Source: Aeromonas allosaccharophila (GTDB taxonomy: Bacteria > Pseudomonadota > Gammaproteobacteria > Enterobacterales > Aeromonadaceae). From it: a stretch of 64,000 bases of DNA. Positions 44,859 to 54,131 of this stretch are shown here, piece by piece (the stretch's first letter is position 1; each line of letters opens with the position of its first letter). The notes below the pieces were generated by a model that worked only from the letters and a program-made list of their open reading frames with translations, did not search any database and was not told the origin of the DNA. The stretch lies in contig NZ_CDBR01000053.1 in NCBI RefSeq assembly GCF_000819685.1, positions 124,001-188,000 on the forward strand, given 5' to 3'. A program made the translations under genes and the position numbers.

Positions 44859-45551
44859 ATGCGGCTTGATAAATTTCTGTGCGATTGTTCCGATTTGACC
44901 CGCTCGCTGGCAGGCAAACTGATCCGTCAGGGTGAGGTCATGGTGGATGGCATTGTGGTCAAGCAGCCCGCCTTTCATATCAATGAGCAGAGCCAGATCG
45001 AGTTTGACGGCGTGCTGCTGACGCTGGAGCAGCGCAACCGCTATTTCATGCTGCACAAGCCGGAAGGTTACGTCTGCTCCAACGAGGATCCGGATCACCC
45101 GACCGTCTTCTTCCTGATGGATGAACCGGCGATGGGCAAGCTGCACGTGGTGGGTCGCCTCGACCTCGATACCACGGGTCTGGTGCTGGTGACCGACGAC
45201 GGTCAATGGTCCCACCGCATCACCTCGCCGCGCCACGAGTGTGCCAAGACCTATCACGTCTGGCTGGCCGATCCGGTGAGCCCGGATGCGATCGCGCTGT
45301 TCGCCGAAGGGGTCTACCTGCGTAACGAGACCGATAAAACCCGTCCTGCCCAGCTGGAAATTCTCGGTGAGTGCGAGGCCCGCCTGACCATCCATGAAGG
45401 CAAGTACCACCAAGTCAAGCGGATGTTTGCCTCCATCGGCAACAAGGTCGTTGGCTTGCATCGCGAGCGGGTGGGTGGCCTGACGCTGGATGAAGAGCTG
45501 GCCCCCGGTGAATACCGCGAGCTGACCGCTGAGGAAATCGCCCTGTTCTGA
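44859..45551 (+). CDS. rsuA: 16S rRNA pseudouridine(516) synthase
   Basis: The 230-residue enzyme has an N-terminal S4 RNA-binding domain (MRLDKFLCDCSDLTRSLAGKLI), then the RsuA/RluE/F catalytic core with GRLDLDTTGLVLVT holding the catalytic Asp, and the closing motif ECAKTYHVW. Length fits E. coli RsuA (231), which makes pseudouridine 516 in the 16S 530 loop. It is divergent from the HD-GYP gene. Confidence 0.92.
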   Translation: MRLDKFLCDCSDLTRSLAGKLIRQGEVMVDGIVVKQPAFHINEQSQIEFDGVLLTLEQRNRYFMLHKPEGYVCSNEDPDHPTVFFLMDEPAMGKLHVVGRLDLDTTGLVLVTDDGQWSHRITSPRHECAKTYHVWLADPVSPDAIALFAEGVYLRNETDKTRPAQLEILGECEARLTIHEGKYHQVKRMFASIGNKVVGLHRERVGGLTLDEELAPGEYRELTAEEIALF

Positions 45552-45570
45552 TCAGGGATGGTGCCGGGTG

Positions 45571-46470
45571 TCAGTGAGTGCTGAAACCCAGCACCAGCGC
45601 CGTGCCAAGGGTGGCAATCAGTGCCCCAGCCCAGGCGGCAACGGATGGCCGCTCCCCCGAGTGCCACCACAACAGCGGCAGCAGCAGTACCGGCGTGGTG
45701 GAGGAGAGAATGGCTACCATGCCCACCTCGCCCTGCCGCAGAGCCATCAGGATCAGCGTCATGCCCAGCCCCATCGCTAGAAAACCGTTGGTGGCAATCA
45801 TGGCGAGGATCTGGCGATTGACCGGTTTGAGCGGCATCGCCAGTGGCAAGCGCCCCAGCCGCAGGACGCAGTGGGCCAGCAGGGCACTGCCCATCCGGAT
45901 ACCCGATGCACTCACCGCATCCACCTCACCACTCATCATCACCGGCTTGGCGATAATGGCTCCCACGCTTTGACACAGTGCCGCCGTCAGGCCAAGGCCA
46001 ATCCCCAGCGCCAGATTGCCACGGATCTGCTCCCACTCGTTGCTGCTACTGCGTCTGCCAAACAGGATCGCCAGCATCACGCCGGCAAAGACCAGCATGG
46101 CCCCCAGCAGTCGCCAGCCAGTGAGCTGTTCATTAAATAGCCAGAGCCCAAGCAGGGCGGAAAACAGCGCATGGCAGGAAAAAAGCAGGGCACTGCGTCT
46201 TGGCCCCAGCCGGTTCATGCAGGCAAACAGCGCCGTGTCGCCGACGAAGATACCGACCAGTCCCGAGATGGCGAGCAGGGGCAGGGCGCTTGCGGTGAGG
46301 GTTTGCCAGCCACCGGTGAGCAGACTCATGGTGCCGAGCATCAGGCTGACCAGAAACATGCGCCAGCGACTGTAGGCAAATGCGCCGAGATGACGGGCCG
46401 GTTTGACCGAAATTAGCGCTGCAACTGCCCATAAACTGGCCGATGCGAGGGCCAGCCACTCATAACCCAT
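45571..46470 (-). CDS. EamA-family DMT transporter
   Basis: From the ATG at 46470 (AGGAG upstream) the product has 299 residues and about ten hydrophobic helices in two EamA repeats. Motifs such as NRLGPRRSALLFSCHALFSALLGLWLFNEQL are typical of the family. Substrate unknown. The reading frame reaches 46569, but that part has no membrane helix and is not needed. It overlaps nothing and is convergent with rsuA, divergent from the OppA-like gene. It is unrelated to the broken eamA apart from the fold. Confidence 0.88.
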   Translation of the reverse strand: MGYEWLALASASLWAVAALISVKPARHLGAFAYSRWRMFLVSLMLGTMSLLTGGWQTLTASALPLLAISGLVGIFVGDTALFACMNRLGPRRSALLFSCHALFSALLGLWLFNEQLTGWRLLGAMLVFAGVMLAILFGRRSSSNEWEQIRGNLALGIGLGLTAALCQSVGAIIAKPVMMSGEVDAVSASGIRMGSALLAHCVLRLGRLPLAMPLKPVNRQILAMIATNGFLAMGLGMTLILMALRQGEVGMVAILSSTTPVLLLPLLWWHSGERPSVAAWAGALIATLGTALVLGFSTH

Positions 46471-46626
46471 AAAAACTCCTGAAAAAATTAACCCGAAAGA
46501 CTCCATCTCCCGGGCAAGCCCGATACAATACGGGGCGTTTTCGGGGATAACAAGAGCGGCATCAGGCATTCATCAGGCGCGCCGTCGGCCTTCCCCTCCT
46601 GCAGTGGTTTTATTCGAGGTTTTGTC

Positions 46627-48264
46627 ATGAGGTATGGTTTCTTCCCCAAGCTGGCGCAACGCTGGCTCTCCCCGCTATTGCTTGCCGTGCTGGCAGGGCC
46701 CCTGGCCCATGCCACCACCGTTGAGCAGCAGCCTCTGCTGGCCGATCGGCAAACCCTGGTCAAGGGCAACGGTGCCGAGCCGGAGTCTTTGGATCCGGCG
46801 CTGGTGCGATCCGGTTTTCCGGGGGAGGCGGTACTGGTCGATCTGTTTGAAGGGCTGGTCAGCGAAGATGGGCAGGGGCATATCGTCCCTGCTCAGGCAC
46901 AGCGCTGGGAGGTGAGTGAAGATGGACTGGAGTGGCGTTTTTTCCTGCGCCCCCAACTGAAGTGGTCCAATGGCGAGCCGCTGGTGGCCGCTGATTTCGT
47001 CTATGCCTGGCGTCGTCTACTCGATCCGGCCATCAACTCCCCTTCTGCCGGATTGCTGCTGGCGACGGGGATCAACAATGCGCAATCCATCTATGCCGGT
47101 GCGTTGGAGCTCGACAATCTGGGCATTGAGGCGCAAAGCGACCAGATCCTGAAAATCACTCTGGAGCGACCTGCCCCCTATTTTTTGCAGCTCATCAGTC
47201 AGCGCCCCTTTGTGCCAGTCAATCAGAAGGCGATAGCCCAGTTTGGCAAGCAGTGGACCGAGCCCGGCAAGCTGGTGAGCAATGGTGCTTACCGGCTGGC
47301 AAGCTGGACGCCGAACGAGCGGATAGAAGCCGAGCGCAATATCCACTACTGGGATGACCTTCACACCCGTATCGGACGGGTCACCTATCTGCCGATCACC
47401 TCGCAACATGCCGAACGGCTGCGCTATGAGGCTGGTGAAATCCAGCTCACCAACAAGGTCTCCCTCGGCTATTACCAGAAGATGAAGCGCGAGTCTCCGG
47501 AGCGGCTCTGGGGCTTGCCGCTGTTTGGCACCTATCTCTATGCGTTCAATTTGAAGCGACCCGAACTGCAGGATGTGCGGGTGCGTCAGGCGCTCTCCAT
47601 GGCGGTTGATCGACAGCAGCTCATTGGGGCAGTGAGCGGGCAGGATGAGCAGGCGGCATGGTCGCTGTTGCCGGAGATGCCGGGTTATCCCCAGGTGGTA
47701 TTGCCTGTGGCGCTCGAAGATATGCCGACTCGGCAGGCCAAAGCGGCAGCCCTGCTGTCTGCGGCCGGGTATAACAGTGCGAATCCACTAAAGCTGAGTA
47801 TTACCTACAACGCTGCCGACACCCACAAGCAGATGGCAATGGCCATTGCTGCCATGTGGCAGAAGCTGGGGGTGCAGGTCTCCCTCAACAGTCTGGAGTG
47901 GGGGGCCTATCAGGTGGCCAAGGATAGCGGTGATTTTCAGGTGGCCAGAAGTTTCCTGTTTGGCGATTACGTCGAGCCGTCAGCCATGCTGGGCAGCTTC
48001 CGTTGTCAGGATCTGCGCAACGAGAGCGGCTACTGCAATCCCGATTTTGATCTGCTGCTGGAGCAGGCGGCCAACACGCTGGACGGTGCGAGCCGGGGTG
48101 AACTGTACCACCATGCCGAACAGTTGCTGCTCGAAGAGGCGCCGATCATCCCTGTATATCATTACAATCAGATGAGACTGGTCGATCCCGCGCTGCGAGG
48201 GCTGCCCAGCCAGAATTTGAAAGGGACGATTGCCACCAAGGATCTCTATTTCAGCCCGCAGTGA
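46627..48264 (+). CDS. oligopeptide / murein-peptide binding protein (OppA/MppA-like)
   Basis: The 545-residue SBP-family-5 protein has a signal peptide (LLLAVLAGPLAHA) and the OppA pattern: VKGNGAEPESLDPALV, RWEVSEDGLEWRFFLRPQLKWSNGEPL, DFVYAWRRLLDP, RQALSMAVDR and PIIPVYHYNQMRLV. Length matches OppA (543) and MppA (537). No opp permease genes follow, so it likely lends its ligand to a permease elsewhere, as MppA does. The next gene begins 10 bases downstream. Confidence 0.87.
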   Translation: MRYGFFPKLAQRWLSPLLLAVLAGPLAHATTVEQQPLLADRQTLVKGNGAEPESLDPALVRSGFPGEAVLVDLFEGLVSEDGQGHIVPAQAQRWEVSEDGLEWRFFLRPQLKWSNGEPLVAADFVYAWRRLLDPAINSPSAGLLLATGINNAQSIYAGALELDNLGIEAQSDQILKITLERPAPYFLQLISQRPFVPVNQKAIAQFGKQWTEPGKLVSNGAYRLASWTPNERIEAERNIHYWDDLHTRIGRVTYLPITSQHAERLRYEAGEIQLTNKVSLGYYQKMKRESPERLWGLPLFGTYLYAFNLKRPELQDVRVRQALSMAVDRQQLIGAVSGQDEQAAWSLLPEMPGYPQVVLPVALEDMPTRQAKAAALLSAAGYNSANPLKLSITYNAADTHKQMAMAIAAMWQKLGVQVSLNSLEWGAYQVAKDSGDFQVARSFLFGDYVEPSAMLGSFRCQDLRNESGYCNPDFDLLLEQAANTLDGASRGELYHHAEQLLLEEAPIIPVYHYNQMRLVDPALRGLPSQNLKGTIATKDLYFSPQ

Positions 48265-48274
48265 GGAGCATTTC

Positions 48275-48817
48275 ATGAAACTTGCCATCATTTCCGACAT
48301 CCACGGCAGCATCATTGCGCTGGAGCGGGTGCTGACCCAACTTGAGCCCTGGCAGCCGGATCATTATCTGCTGCTCGGCGATCTGCTCAACCATGGCCCG
48401 CGCAATCCTCTGCCGGAGGGATATAACCCGGCCGCCGTGGCCGATCTGCTCAACGAGCTGGCACCGCAGATCATCGCGGTGCGGGGAAATTGTGATTCCG
48501 AAGTGGATCAGATGCTGTTGCGCTTTCCCATTACCGCTCCCTACAACCAGCTGCTGGTCGATGAGCGGCGCTGGTTTGTCAGCCACGGTCATCTTTACCG
48601 TCCGGACGAGGTACAGCTCCCGGCGGGCAGTCTGTTCCTGAGTGGTCACACCCATGTGCCGGTGCTGGAGTGGCAGGGGGATCGGGTATTGATGAACCCG
48701 GGATCGATCTGTTTCCCGCGCGGCGAGCTGCCTGCCAGTTACGGCTGCTATGAAGACGGGGTGCTACGCGTCAATGCGTGTGAGGATGGGCGAGAGTTGC
48801 TGCGACTGATGTTTTAA
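48275..48817 (+). CDS. yfcE: YfcE-type metallophosphodiesterase
   Basis: The 180-residue protein begins MKLAIISDIHGS and has the metallophosphatase motifs LLGDLLNHGPRNP, AVRGNCDSEVD, VSHGH and LSGHTHVPV. This matches E. coli YfcE (184), a manganese-dependent phosphodiesterase. GAGGAG lies before the ATG. It follows the OppA-like gene by 10 bases and is probably cotranscribed. Confidence 0.93.
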   Translation: MKLAIISDIHGSIIALERVLTQLEPWQPDHYLLLGDLLNHGPRNPLPEGYNPAAVADLLNELAPQIIAVRGNCDSEVDQMLLRFPITAPYNQLLVDERRWFVSHGHLYRPDEVQLPAGSLFLSGHTHVPVLEWQGDRVLMNPGSICFPRGELPASYGCYEDGVLRVNACEDGRELLRLMF

Positions 48818-48824
48818 AACGGAC

Positions 48825-48866
48825 AGAAAAAATGCAAGGCCTGATGATAAGAGATGTCAGGCCTTG
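48825..48866 (-). terminator. terminator of flgMN
   Basis: CAAGGCCTGA at 48835-48844 pairs with TCAGGCCTTG at 48857-48866, followed by six T on the minus strand. The right arm lies within the last codons of flgN. Confidence 0.82.
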
Positions 48867-49273
48867 ATACCGTAGGAGCGGGTGCCAGAGCGAGTGTTGC
48901 CCTTGGCGTCATAGGTCAGGCTGTTGCGATCTCGCAACTGACTCAGAAAGGTTGCCAGACGACGGTTGGAGACCATGCTCAATTCAAGCAAGCGACCGTT
49001 GATATCATTTTGTGCCTGGCAGGCATCCAGTTTTGCACGAAGCTGCGCTATCTCGTCGGGATAGGCTGCCAGCTGCAGTGCTAGTTCCGGCATCTCTGCC
49101 AGCGTCTTGTCCAGGGTTTCTATCGCAGCAAGCAACTGCTGTTTGCGCTCGGTCAGTGCAGGCAGGGCCAGTGCCTGATGCTGCTCGAGCAAGCTGAACT
49201 CCTCTTCCAGAATGCCTTGCATCTGGCTGAGGTAATCATCTTGGGTGTGCAGTAACGAAGGTAAGTCCATCAT
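48857..49273 (-). CDS. flgN: FlgN, flagellar export chaperone
   Basis: The 138-residue helical protein fits FlgN (MMDLPSLLHTQDDYLSQMQGILEEEFSLLEQ...), with the central AIETLDKTLAEMP and NGRLLELSMVSNRRLATFL region. FlgN binds the hook-associated proteins FlgK and FlgL and brings them to the export gate. Its start overlaps the end of flgM by 4 bases (ATGA), so the pair is coupled. Confidence 0.9.
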   Translation of the reverse strand: MMDLPSLLHTQDDYLSQMQGILEEEFSLLEQHQALALPALTERKQQLLAAIETLDKTLAEMPELALQLAAYPDEIAQLRAKLDACQAQNDINGRLLELSMVSNRRLATFLSQLRDRNSLTYDAKGNTRSGTRSYGIKA

Positions 49274-49590
49274 CCCAGAACTTTGTCCAGATTGGCCTCG
49301 AAACTGAACATCTTCTTGGCAACAGCGTCGCTGTTGACCTGATATTCGCCACTCGCGACGGCTTTTTTCAGTCGTTCGACCTTGCTCTCATTGCCGGTCG
49401 AGGCGGTATTGAGGTTTTGTTGCATCTTTTGCAATTGTTGCGCCTCACTGGTCAAGGAGACGGAGTCCAGCTTGACAGTAGCCGCTTTGTTTTCGGGCGA
49501 TGAGGTGACTGACTTGCTGCCTGTCCCCTGGCTATTAGCGGTATTTTGCAACCGATTGTTCGCCAAGTTGTTGATATTGTTGATGGCCAT
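49270..49590 (-). CDS. flgM: FlgM, anti-sigma-28 factor
   Basis: The 106-residue protein has the FlgM pattern: an unstructured N-terminus (MAINNINNLANNRLQN) and a C-terminal helical sigma-binding part (VERLKKAVASGEYQVNSDAVAKKMFSFE). FlgM holds FliA until the hook is complete and is then exported. A readable sigma-28 promoter lies about 40 bases upstream. Confidence 0.93.
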   Translation of the reverse strand: MAINNINNLANNRLQNTANSQGTGSKSVTSSPENKAATVKLDSVSLTSEAQQLQKMQQNLNTASTGNESKVERLKKAVASGEYQVNSDAVAKKMFSFEANLDKVLG

Positions 49591-49630
49591 TTTAGTTACC
49601 TTCGTCTGCTTTAAGGTTTGCTTACCTGTT

Positions 49631-49657
49631 TATCGGTGCGGCAGGTCAAAACTTTAG
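49631..49657 (-). promoter_or_regulatory. sigma-28 promoter of flgM
   Basis: TAAAGTTT, 11 bases, ACCGATAA: one mismatch from the consensus TAAAGTTT-N11-GCCGATAA. Confidence 0.85.
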
Positions 49658-49681
49658 AAAAAAGTTGTCAAGGATCCGGAT

Positions 49682-50365
49682 TTAAAACGTGACCGATACG
49701 GCACCCACAGCACTGACTTTACCCTCAACGGTTTTGCCGGAGCGAATATTGACGAGTTTGATGATCTCTCCGAAGCTGCCATCTTGCAAGGCTCGGGCCA
49801 TGGTTTTGATCTGGAAGTTGCTGTTTTCTGCCGTCAGAGTGACCTGATCCCCTTTACACACTACACAAACTTGGCTTAAACGGATGGGCTGCCCCGGTTT
49901 TAGCTCTCGCTTGCTGCGTACCCCGATAAGAGGAGCGGTGTCAGTCAGGTAGTCGCCGCGGATCAGGGTTTGATCCTGATAGGCCAGGACCAGCTGGCTT
50001 TCACTCAGCAGATCCCCCTTGGCAATGGGGTTGGCCACCGTGACATAGGGTTTTTGAATGCTGACCCGCACCGGGAGATAGACGTCCCAGGGTTTGTCTT
50101 CCTCACATTTAAGGTAAACTGTTGTATTGCGGCGAATTTCCATTTTTGCTGGTAAGCTGATAGTGAGCAGATCTTCGCAGCGGGTCAGTGGGAGCCGTTC
50201 ATCCAGCGTGGCAGGGGTAACCTCAGCTCTGGCATCCAACGAAACATCCAGCTGGCTGTAAACGAACTCTTGTGCCCTTTCTTGCAGATAAGTAGTGACG
50301 TCCGAGGCGTAGCTGGAAGATATGCTGCCAAAAAAGAGGCTGATGAGTAAAAGTCGGTTAATCAT
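49682..50365 (-). CDS. flgA: FlgA, P-ring assembly chaperone
   Basis: From the ATG at 50365 the product has 227 residues; an upstream ATG at 50398 is the alternative. It has a signal peptide (LLLISLFFGSISSSYA) and an SAF domain with KGDLLSESQLVLAYQD and SKRELKPGQPI, ending in the FlgA tail KTVEGKVSAVGAVSVTF. FlgA helps FlgI form the P ring in the periplasm. Confidence 0.92.
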   Translation of the reverse strand: MINRLLLISLFFGSISSSYASDVTTYLQERAQEFVYSQLDVSLDARAEVTPATLDERLPLTRCEDLLTISLPAKMEIRRNTTVYLKCEEDKPWDVYLPVRVSIQKPYVTVANPIAKGDLLSESQLVLAYQDQTLIRGDYLTDTAPLIGVRSKRELKPGQPIRLSQVCVVCKGDQVTLTAENSNFQIKTMARALQDGSFGEIIKLVNIRSGKTVEGKVSAVGAVSVTF

Positions 50366-50474
50366 TTTCGCTCGTTGGTCGATAAGTTGTTCACGCATAT
50401 CACCATATTTAACTATGATTGCTTCAGAATCTGTTCGTTGTCACATCGATAGTCTGACGCAATCCATCACGCAT

Positions 50475-50489
50475 GCATGATTAATGCCA
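50475..50489 (-). promoter_or_regulatory. candidate sigma-54 promoter of flgA
   Basis: TGGCAT-TAATC-ATGC keeps the GG-N10-GC core with two deviations from the consensus. Confidence 0.45.
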
Positions 50490-50509
50490 AGCGTTTTTAG
50501 GGAGTGTTT

Positions 50510-51421
50510 ATGGCCAGTATTCTGGACTCGGTCAACCAGCGTACCCAGCTCGTGGGACAAAACCGGCTGGAGTTGTTGTTGTTTCGTCTCAACGGACGTC
50601 AAAGATTTGGCATCAACGTATTCAAAGTGCGTGAAGTGTTGCAGTGCCCCCCCTTGACCGTGATGCCCAAACTGAACTCTTGCATTCGCGGGGTCGCCCA
50701 TATTCGTGGCCAGACGATTTCGGTCATCGATCTCAGCATGGCGGTTGGCAAGCGTCCGATTGAAGATTTGAGCAAGTGCTTCATTATTATCTCCGAGTAC
50801 AACCGCTCCATTCAGGGTTTTCTGGTGCATTCGGTCGAGCGCATCATCAATATGAACTGGGAGTCAATCCTGCCGCCGCCCAAAGGGGCGGGGCGCATCA
50901 ACTACATGACGGCGGTCACCGAGGTGGACGGCGAGTTGGTAGAGATCCTCGATGTTGAACGTATTCTCAACGAGATCTCCCCGGTCTCTACCGAAGTGAG
51001 CAAAGAGCTGGTGGAGTCTAGCGTCGAACACCCGACCCTGGGACGTCCTGTGCTGGTGGCCGATGACTCTTCAGTTGCGCGCAAACAGGTGCAGCGTGCG
51101 CTCGAAGCCATCGGGGTCGAGTGCGTGCTGGCAAAAGATGGTCGTGAAGCACTGAATATGCTGCTGGAAATGGCCAAAAATGGCCCCATCAAGGATCAGA
51201 TTGCGCTGGTCATTTCGGATATCGAAATGCCGGAAATGGATGGTTACACCTTCACTGCAGAAATCCGGAATAATCCCAATCTCAAGGATTTGCATGTTAT
51301 TCTGCATACCTCACTCAGTGGGGTATTCAACCAGGCCATGGTGCAGAAAGTGGGGGCCAACAATTTCATCGCCAAGTTCCAACCGGATGAATTGGCCAAG
51401 GCCGTACAAAACGCACTCTAA
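50510..51421 (+). CDS. cheV: CheV, chemotaxis coupling protein with receiver domain
   Basis: From the ATG at 50510 the product has 303 residues: a CheW-like domain (LLLFRLNGRQRFGINVFKVREVL) to about residue 150, then a response-regulator domain with VLVADDSSVARK and a phospho-acceptor Asp in LVISDIEMPEMDGY. CheV couples receptors to CheA and is itself phosphorylated. cheR follows 17 bases later. Confidence 0.94.
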   Translation: MASILDSVNQRTQLVGQNRLELLLFRLNGRQRFGINVFKVREVLQCPPLTVMPKLNSCIRGVAHIRGQTISVIDLSMAVGKRPIEDLSKCFIIISEYNRSIQGFLVHSVERIINMNWESILPPPKGAGRINYMTAVTEVDGELVEILDVERILNEISPVSTEVSKELVESSVEHPTLGRPVLVADDSSVARKQVQRALEAIGVECVLAKDGREALNMLLEMAKNGPIKDQIALVISDIEMPEMDGYTFTAEIRNNPNLKDLHVILHTSLSGVFNQAMVQKVGANNFIAKFQPDELAKAVQNAL

Positions 51422-51438
51422 TAAAGAAGAACAGCTGC

Positions 51439-52263
51439 ATGAAGACACTTTCGGACGACTTATACAAACAGTTCAGCAACTTTCTGGCGGTTCAGAGCGG
51501 GATCGTGCTGGGTGATAACAAACAGTATCTGGTGAAGAGCCGTCTTTCACCGTTGATGGCTCAGTTTGGCATCGAGAGTCTGTCTGATCTGGTTACCCGT
51601 GCAATGAGTGTGCGAGAGCGTGACCTGAAAATGGCCGTGGTGGATGCCATGACAACCAACGAGACCCTCTGGTTTCGTGATACCTATCCGTTTCAACTGC
51701 TTACCGACAAGATTTTCCCGGAATTGGGGAAAAGCGGCCGCCCCATCAAGATCTGGTCTGCCGCCTCGTCGTCAGGTCAGGAGCCCTACTCCATTGCCAT
51801 GACGGCGCTGGAGCAACAGATGAAAAAGCCGGGCACCTTGCCCGGTGGCGTTCAGATTGTCGGAACGGATATCTCGACGACCATGCTCAATCAGTGCAAG
51901 GAAGGCATTTATGACAGTCTTGCACTGGCTCGCGGGTTGTCGCCCGAGCGTAAGAAGATGTTTTTTGAGCCTTACGGCGACAACAAGATGCGGGTGGTGG
52001 AGCGAGTCAGAAAATTGACCACCTTCCGGCCGATCAATTTGCTGGAGAGCTACAGCCTGCTTGGCAAGTTTGACATCATTTTTTGCCGTAACGTGCTCAT
52101 CTATTTTGCGCCGGAAGTGAAGTCAAAGATCCTCAACCAGTTTGCTGCCAGCCTCAATCCTGGTGGGTATCTGATGTTGGGGGCGTCGGAGTCACTGGCC
52201 GGATTGACCGACCGGTTCGAGATGATCCGCTGTAATCCGGGGATAGTCTACAAGGTCAAATAG
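51439..52263 (+). CDS. cheR: CheR, chemoreceptor methyltransferase
   Basis: The 274-residue protein has a CheR N-domain and a methyltransferase domain with IWSAASSSGQEPYSIAM, GTDIS and FDIIFCRNVLIYF. It methylates glutamates of chemoreceptors using S-adenosylmethionine. It follows cheV closely in the flagellar cluster and is followed by a terminator. Confidence 0.94.
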   Translation: MKTLSDDLYKQFSNFLAVQSGIVLGDNKQYLVKSRLSPLMAQFGIESLSDLVTRAMSVRERDLKMAVVDAMTTNETLWFRDTYPFQLLTDKIFPELGKSGRPIKIWSAASSSGQEPYSIAMTALEQQMKKPGTLPGGVQIVGTDISTTMLNQCKEGIYDSLALARGLSPERKKMFFEPYGDNKMRVVERVRKLTTFRPINLLESYSLLGKFDIIFCRNVLIYFAPEVKSKILNQFAASLNPGGYLMLGASESLAGLTDRFEMIRCNPGIVYKVK

Positions 52264-52304
52264 GCCTGATAGCCTTGATATTCTGGGTTCTTGCCAGTTC
52301 ATGT

Positions 52305-52337
52305 AAAGAGGGAAGCGATTAGCTTCCCTCTTTCTTT
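52305..52337 (+). terminator. terminator of cheVR
   Basis: AAAGAGGGAAGC-GATTA-GCTTCCCTCTTT followed by a T-rich tail. Confidence 0.88.
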
Positions 52338-52502
52338 CTCTACAGTTCAATGCCTCTATTTGCCTGCCATTTCCAACCACTGCCAAGATGGTTAACAACC
52401 TGAGGTAGCCAGACGTTACCTGGCTGCTGGGGCGAGATACTCCCGTGGTTTCTGGTCTGAAATGTGCTCATCCCCAGACCATCGAGTTGAGTGATTCGCT
52501 TA

Positions 52503-52517
52503 TGGCACACCTCTTGC
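52503..52517 (+). promoter_or_regulatory. sigma-54 promoter of flgBCDE
   Basis: TGGCAC-ACCTC-TTGC is an exact match to the sigma-54 consensus TGGCAC-N5-TTGC, 31 bases before flgB. Confidence 0.92.
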
Positions 52518-52547
52518 AAACAAAATATACCAAGCAGGAGGTGTGCT

Positions 52548-52946
52548 ATGGCTCTTTCATTTGACAAGGCATTCGGTGTTCATCAACACACGATAAGCGT
52601 TCGCGCCAAGCGGGCTGAAGTGCTGTCCAGCAATATTGCCAACGCGGATACACCGGGCTTCAAAGCCAGGGATATCAACTTTGCACAGGCGTTGCAGGAG
52701 GCCCAGTCGCATCAGGGTTTTGGTCTGGCCACGACCAGCGAAAAGCATTTTGCCTTGAATATGGACGCTCCGGGTACCGTGCAATATCGCAACCCGCTGC
52801 AACCGGATACCGGTGACGGCAATACGGTCGATGTGCAGCAGGAGCGCAGCGAGTTTCTGCGCAATAGCCTCGAGTATCAAACCTCCCTTGAATTTATGAA
52901 TAGCAAGATCAGTGGCCTGCTGAAGGCCCTGAAAGGAGAGCAGTGA
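52548..52946 (+). CDS. flgB: FlgB, proximal rod protein
   Basis: The 132-residue protein has the rod signature [15 protein letters not shown] and C-terminal [23 protein letters not shown]. The ATG at 52548 is preceded by AGGAGG. First gene of the sigma-54 unit. Confidence 0.94.
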   Translation: MALSFDKAFGVHQHTISVRAKRAEVLSSNIANADTPGFKARDINFAQALQEAQSHQGFGLATTSEKHFALNMDAPGTVQYRNPLQPDTGDGNTVDVQQERSEFLRNSLEYQTSLEFMNSKISGLLKALKGEQ

Positions 52947-53365
52947 TGAGTTTGTTCAAGGTCTTCGACATAGCAGGCTCGGCTATGAGCGCACAGTCCG
53001 TGCGGCTCAACACGGTTGCCAGCAACATGGCCAACGCGGACAGCGTCAGCTCCAGTGTGGAAAATACTTACCACGCCAGGCGGCCAGTCTTTGCCGCCCA
53101 GCTCGATCAGGCGATGTCTGATAAGCAGGGCTCGGTCGGGGTTGAGGTGAAGGGCATTGTCGAGAGCAAGGCACCACTGCTTAAAGAGTACAACCCCAAC
53201 CACCCGATGGCGGACAAAGACGGCTTCATCTTCAAGCCGAACGTCAACATGGTTGAAGAGATGGCCGACATGATCAACGCCTCGCGCAGCTACCAGACCA
53301 ATGTCCAAGTTGCAGATTCGGCCAAGAAGATGCTGCAGCAGACGCTCCAGCTTGGCAAGTCCTGA
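52946..53365 (+). CDS. flgC: FlgC, proximal rod protein
   Basis: The 139-residue protein has KVFDIAGSAMSAQSVRLNTVASNMANADS and ends NASRSYQTNVQVADSAKKMLQQTLQLGK, typical of FlgC. Its ATG overlaps the flgB stop by one base (TGATG). Confidence 0.94.
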   Translation: MSLFKVFDIAGSAMSAQSVRLNTVASNMANADSVSSSVENTYHARRPVFAAQLDQAMSDKQGSVGVEVKGIVESKAPLLKEYNPNHPMADKDGFIFKPNVNMVEEMADMINASRSYQTNVQVADSAKKMLQQTLQLGKS

Positions 53366-53380
53366 TAGGAGGGATGCAGC

Positions 53381-54121
53381 ATGGTCGATACAACCAACAA
53401 TGTGAACGGTATCAGCCGTACCACGACCCAGACGACAGGCACCACAACGGCGCCCAAGAAAGAGCTGGATCAGGCTTCATTTATGAAACTGCTGACCATG
53501 CAGCTGTCATATCAGGATCCCTTCAAGCCGGTCGACAATGCCCAGATGCTTTCCCAGATGGCCTCCATGTCTACGTCGGAGGGGATCAGCAGTCTGTCTA
53601 CCCAGATGGGCAAGCTTAATGACCAGATGATATCCAGCCAGGCTCTGCAAGCGTCTTCTCTGGTTGGTCAAAATGTGTTGCTACAGGGCAATACCGGATT
53701 TTTAGACCAGGATGGTTCGTTATCTGCGGTCGTTGCTGTTGGTACAACGAATAAATATTCGGGCGTCAAAATTACCGTTGAGGATGAAAAGGGGCAGGTT
53801 ATCAAGGAGTTTCCTCTCGAAGGAGACCAAAAAGGTAATGTTGAAATTGCTTGGGACGGTAAAGACAAGGCCGGCAACCGAGTCGCCGCAGGCAAGTATG
53901 TCATCAAAGCCAGCGGCACTCTCGATGGCAAATCGGAAAGTATTGCCACATTTGCTTATGCCAAAGTGGACAGTGTTGCCTTGGGCAATGCGACTAACCC
54001 GACTCGCCTCAATTTGAGAGGACTGGGTAGCGAATATTTGAACAACATTCTGCAAATTTCAGGAACCAATTCAAATCCGACGGTTACACCGTCAAAAACC
54101 ACGTCGACAGCATCGATCTAA
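53381..54121 (+). CDS. flgD: FlgD, hook cap protein
   Basis: The 246-residue protein has the FlgD hallmark FMKLLTMQLSYQDPFKPVDNAQMLSQMA and the FlgD Tudor-like/Ig region (VEIAWDGKDKAGNRVAAGKY). FlgD scaffolds hook polymerisation. A GGAGG site lies before the ATG, 15 bases after flgC. Confidence 0.94.
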   Translation: MVDTTNNVNGISRTTTQTTGTTTAPKKELDQASFMKLLTMQLSYQDPFKPVDNAQMLSQMASMSTSEGISSLSTQMGKLNDQMISSQALQASSLVGQNVLLQGNTGFLDQDGSLSAVVAVGTTNKYSGVKITVEDEKGQVIKEFPLEGDQKGNVEIAWDGKDKAGNRVAAGKYVIKASGTLDGKSESIATFAYAKVDSVALGNATNPTRLNLRGLGSEYLNNILQISGTNSNPTVTPSKTTSTASI

Positions 54122-54131
54122 GGAGCTGGAT

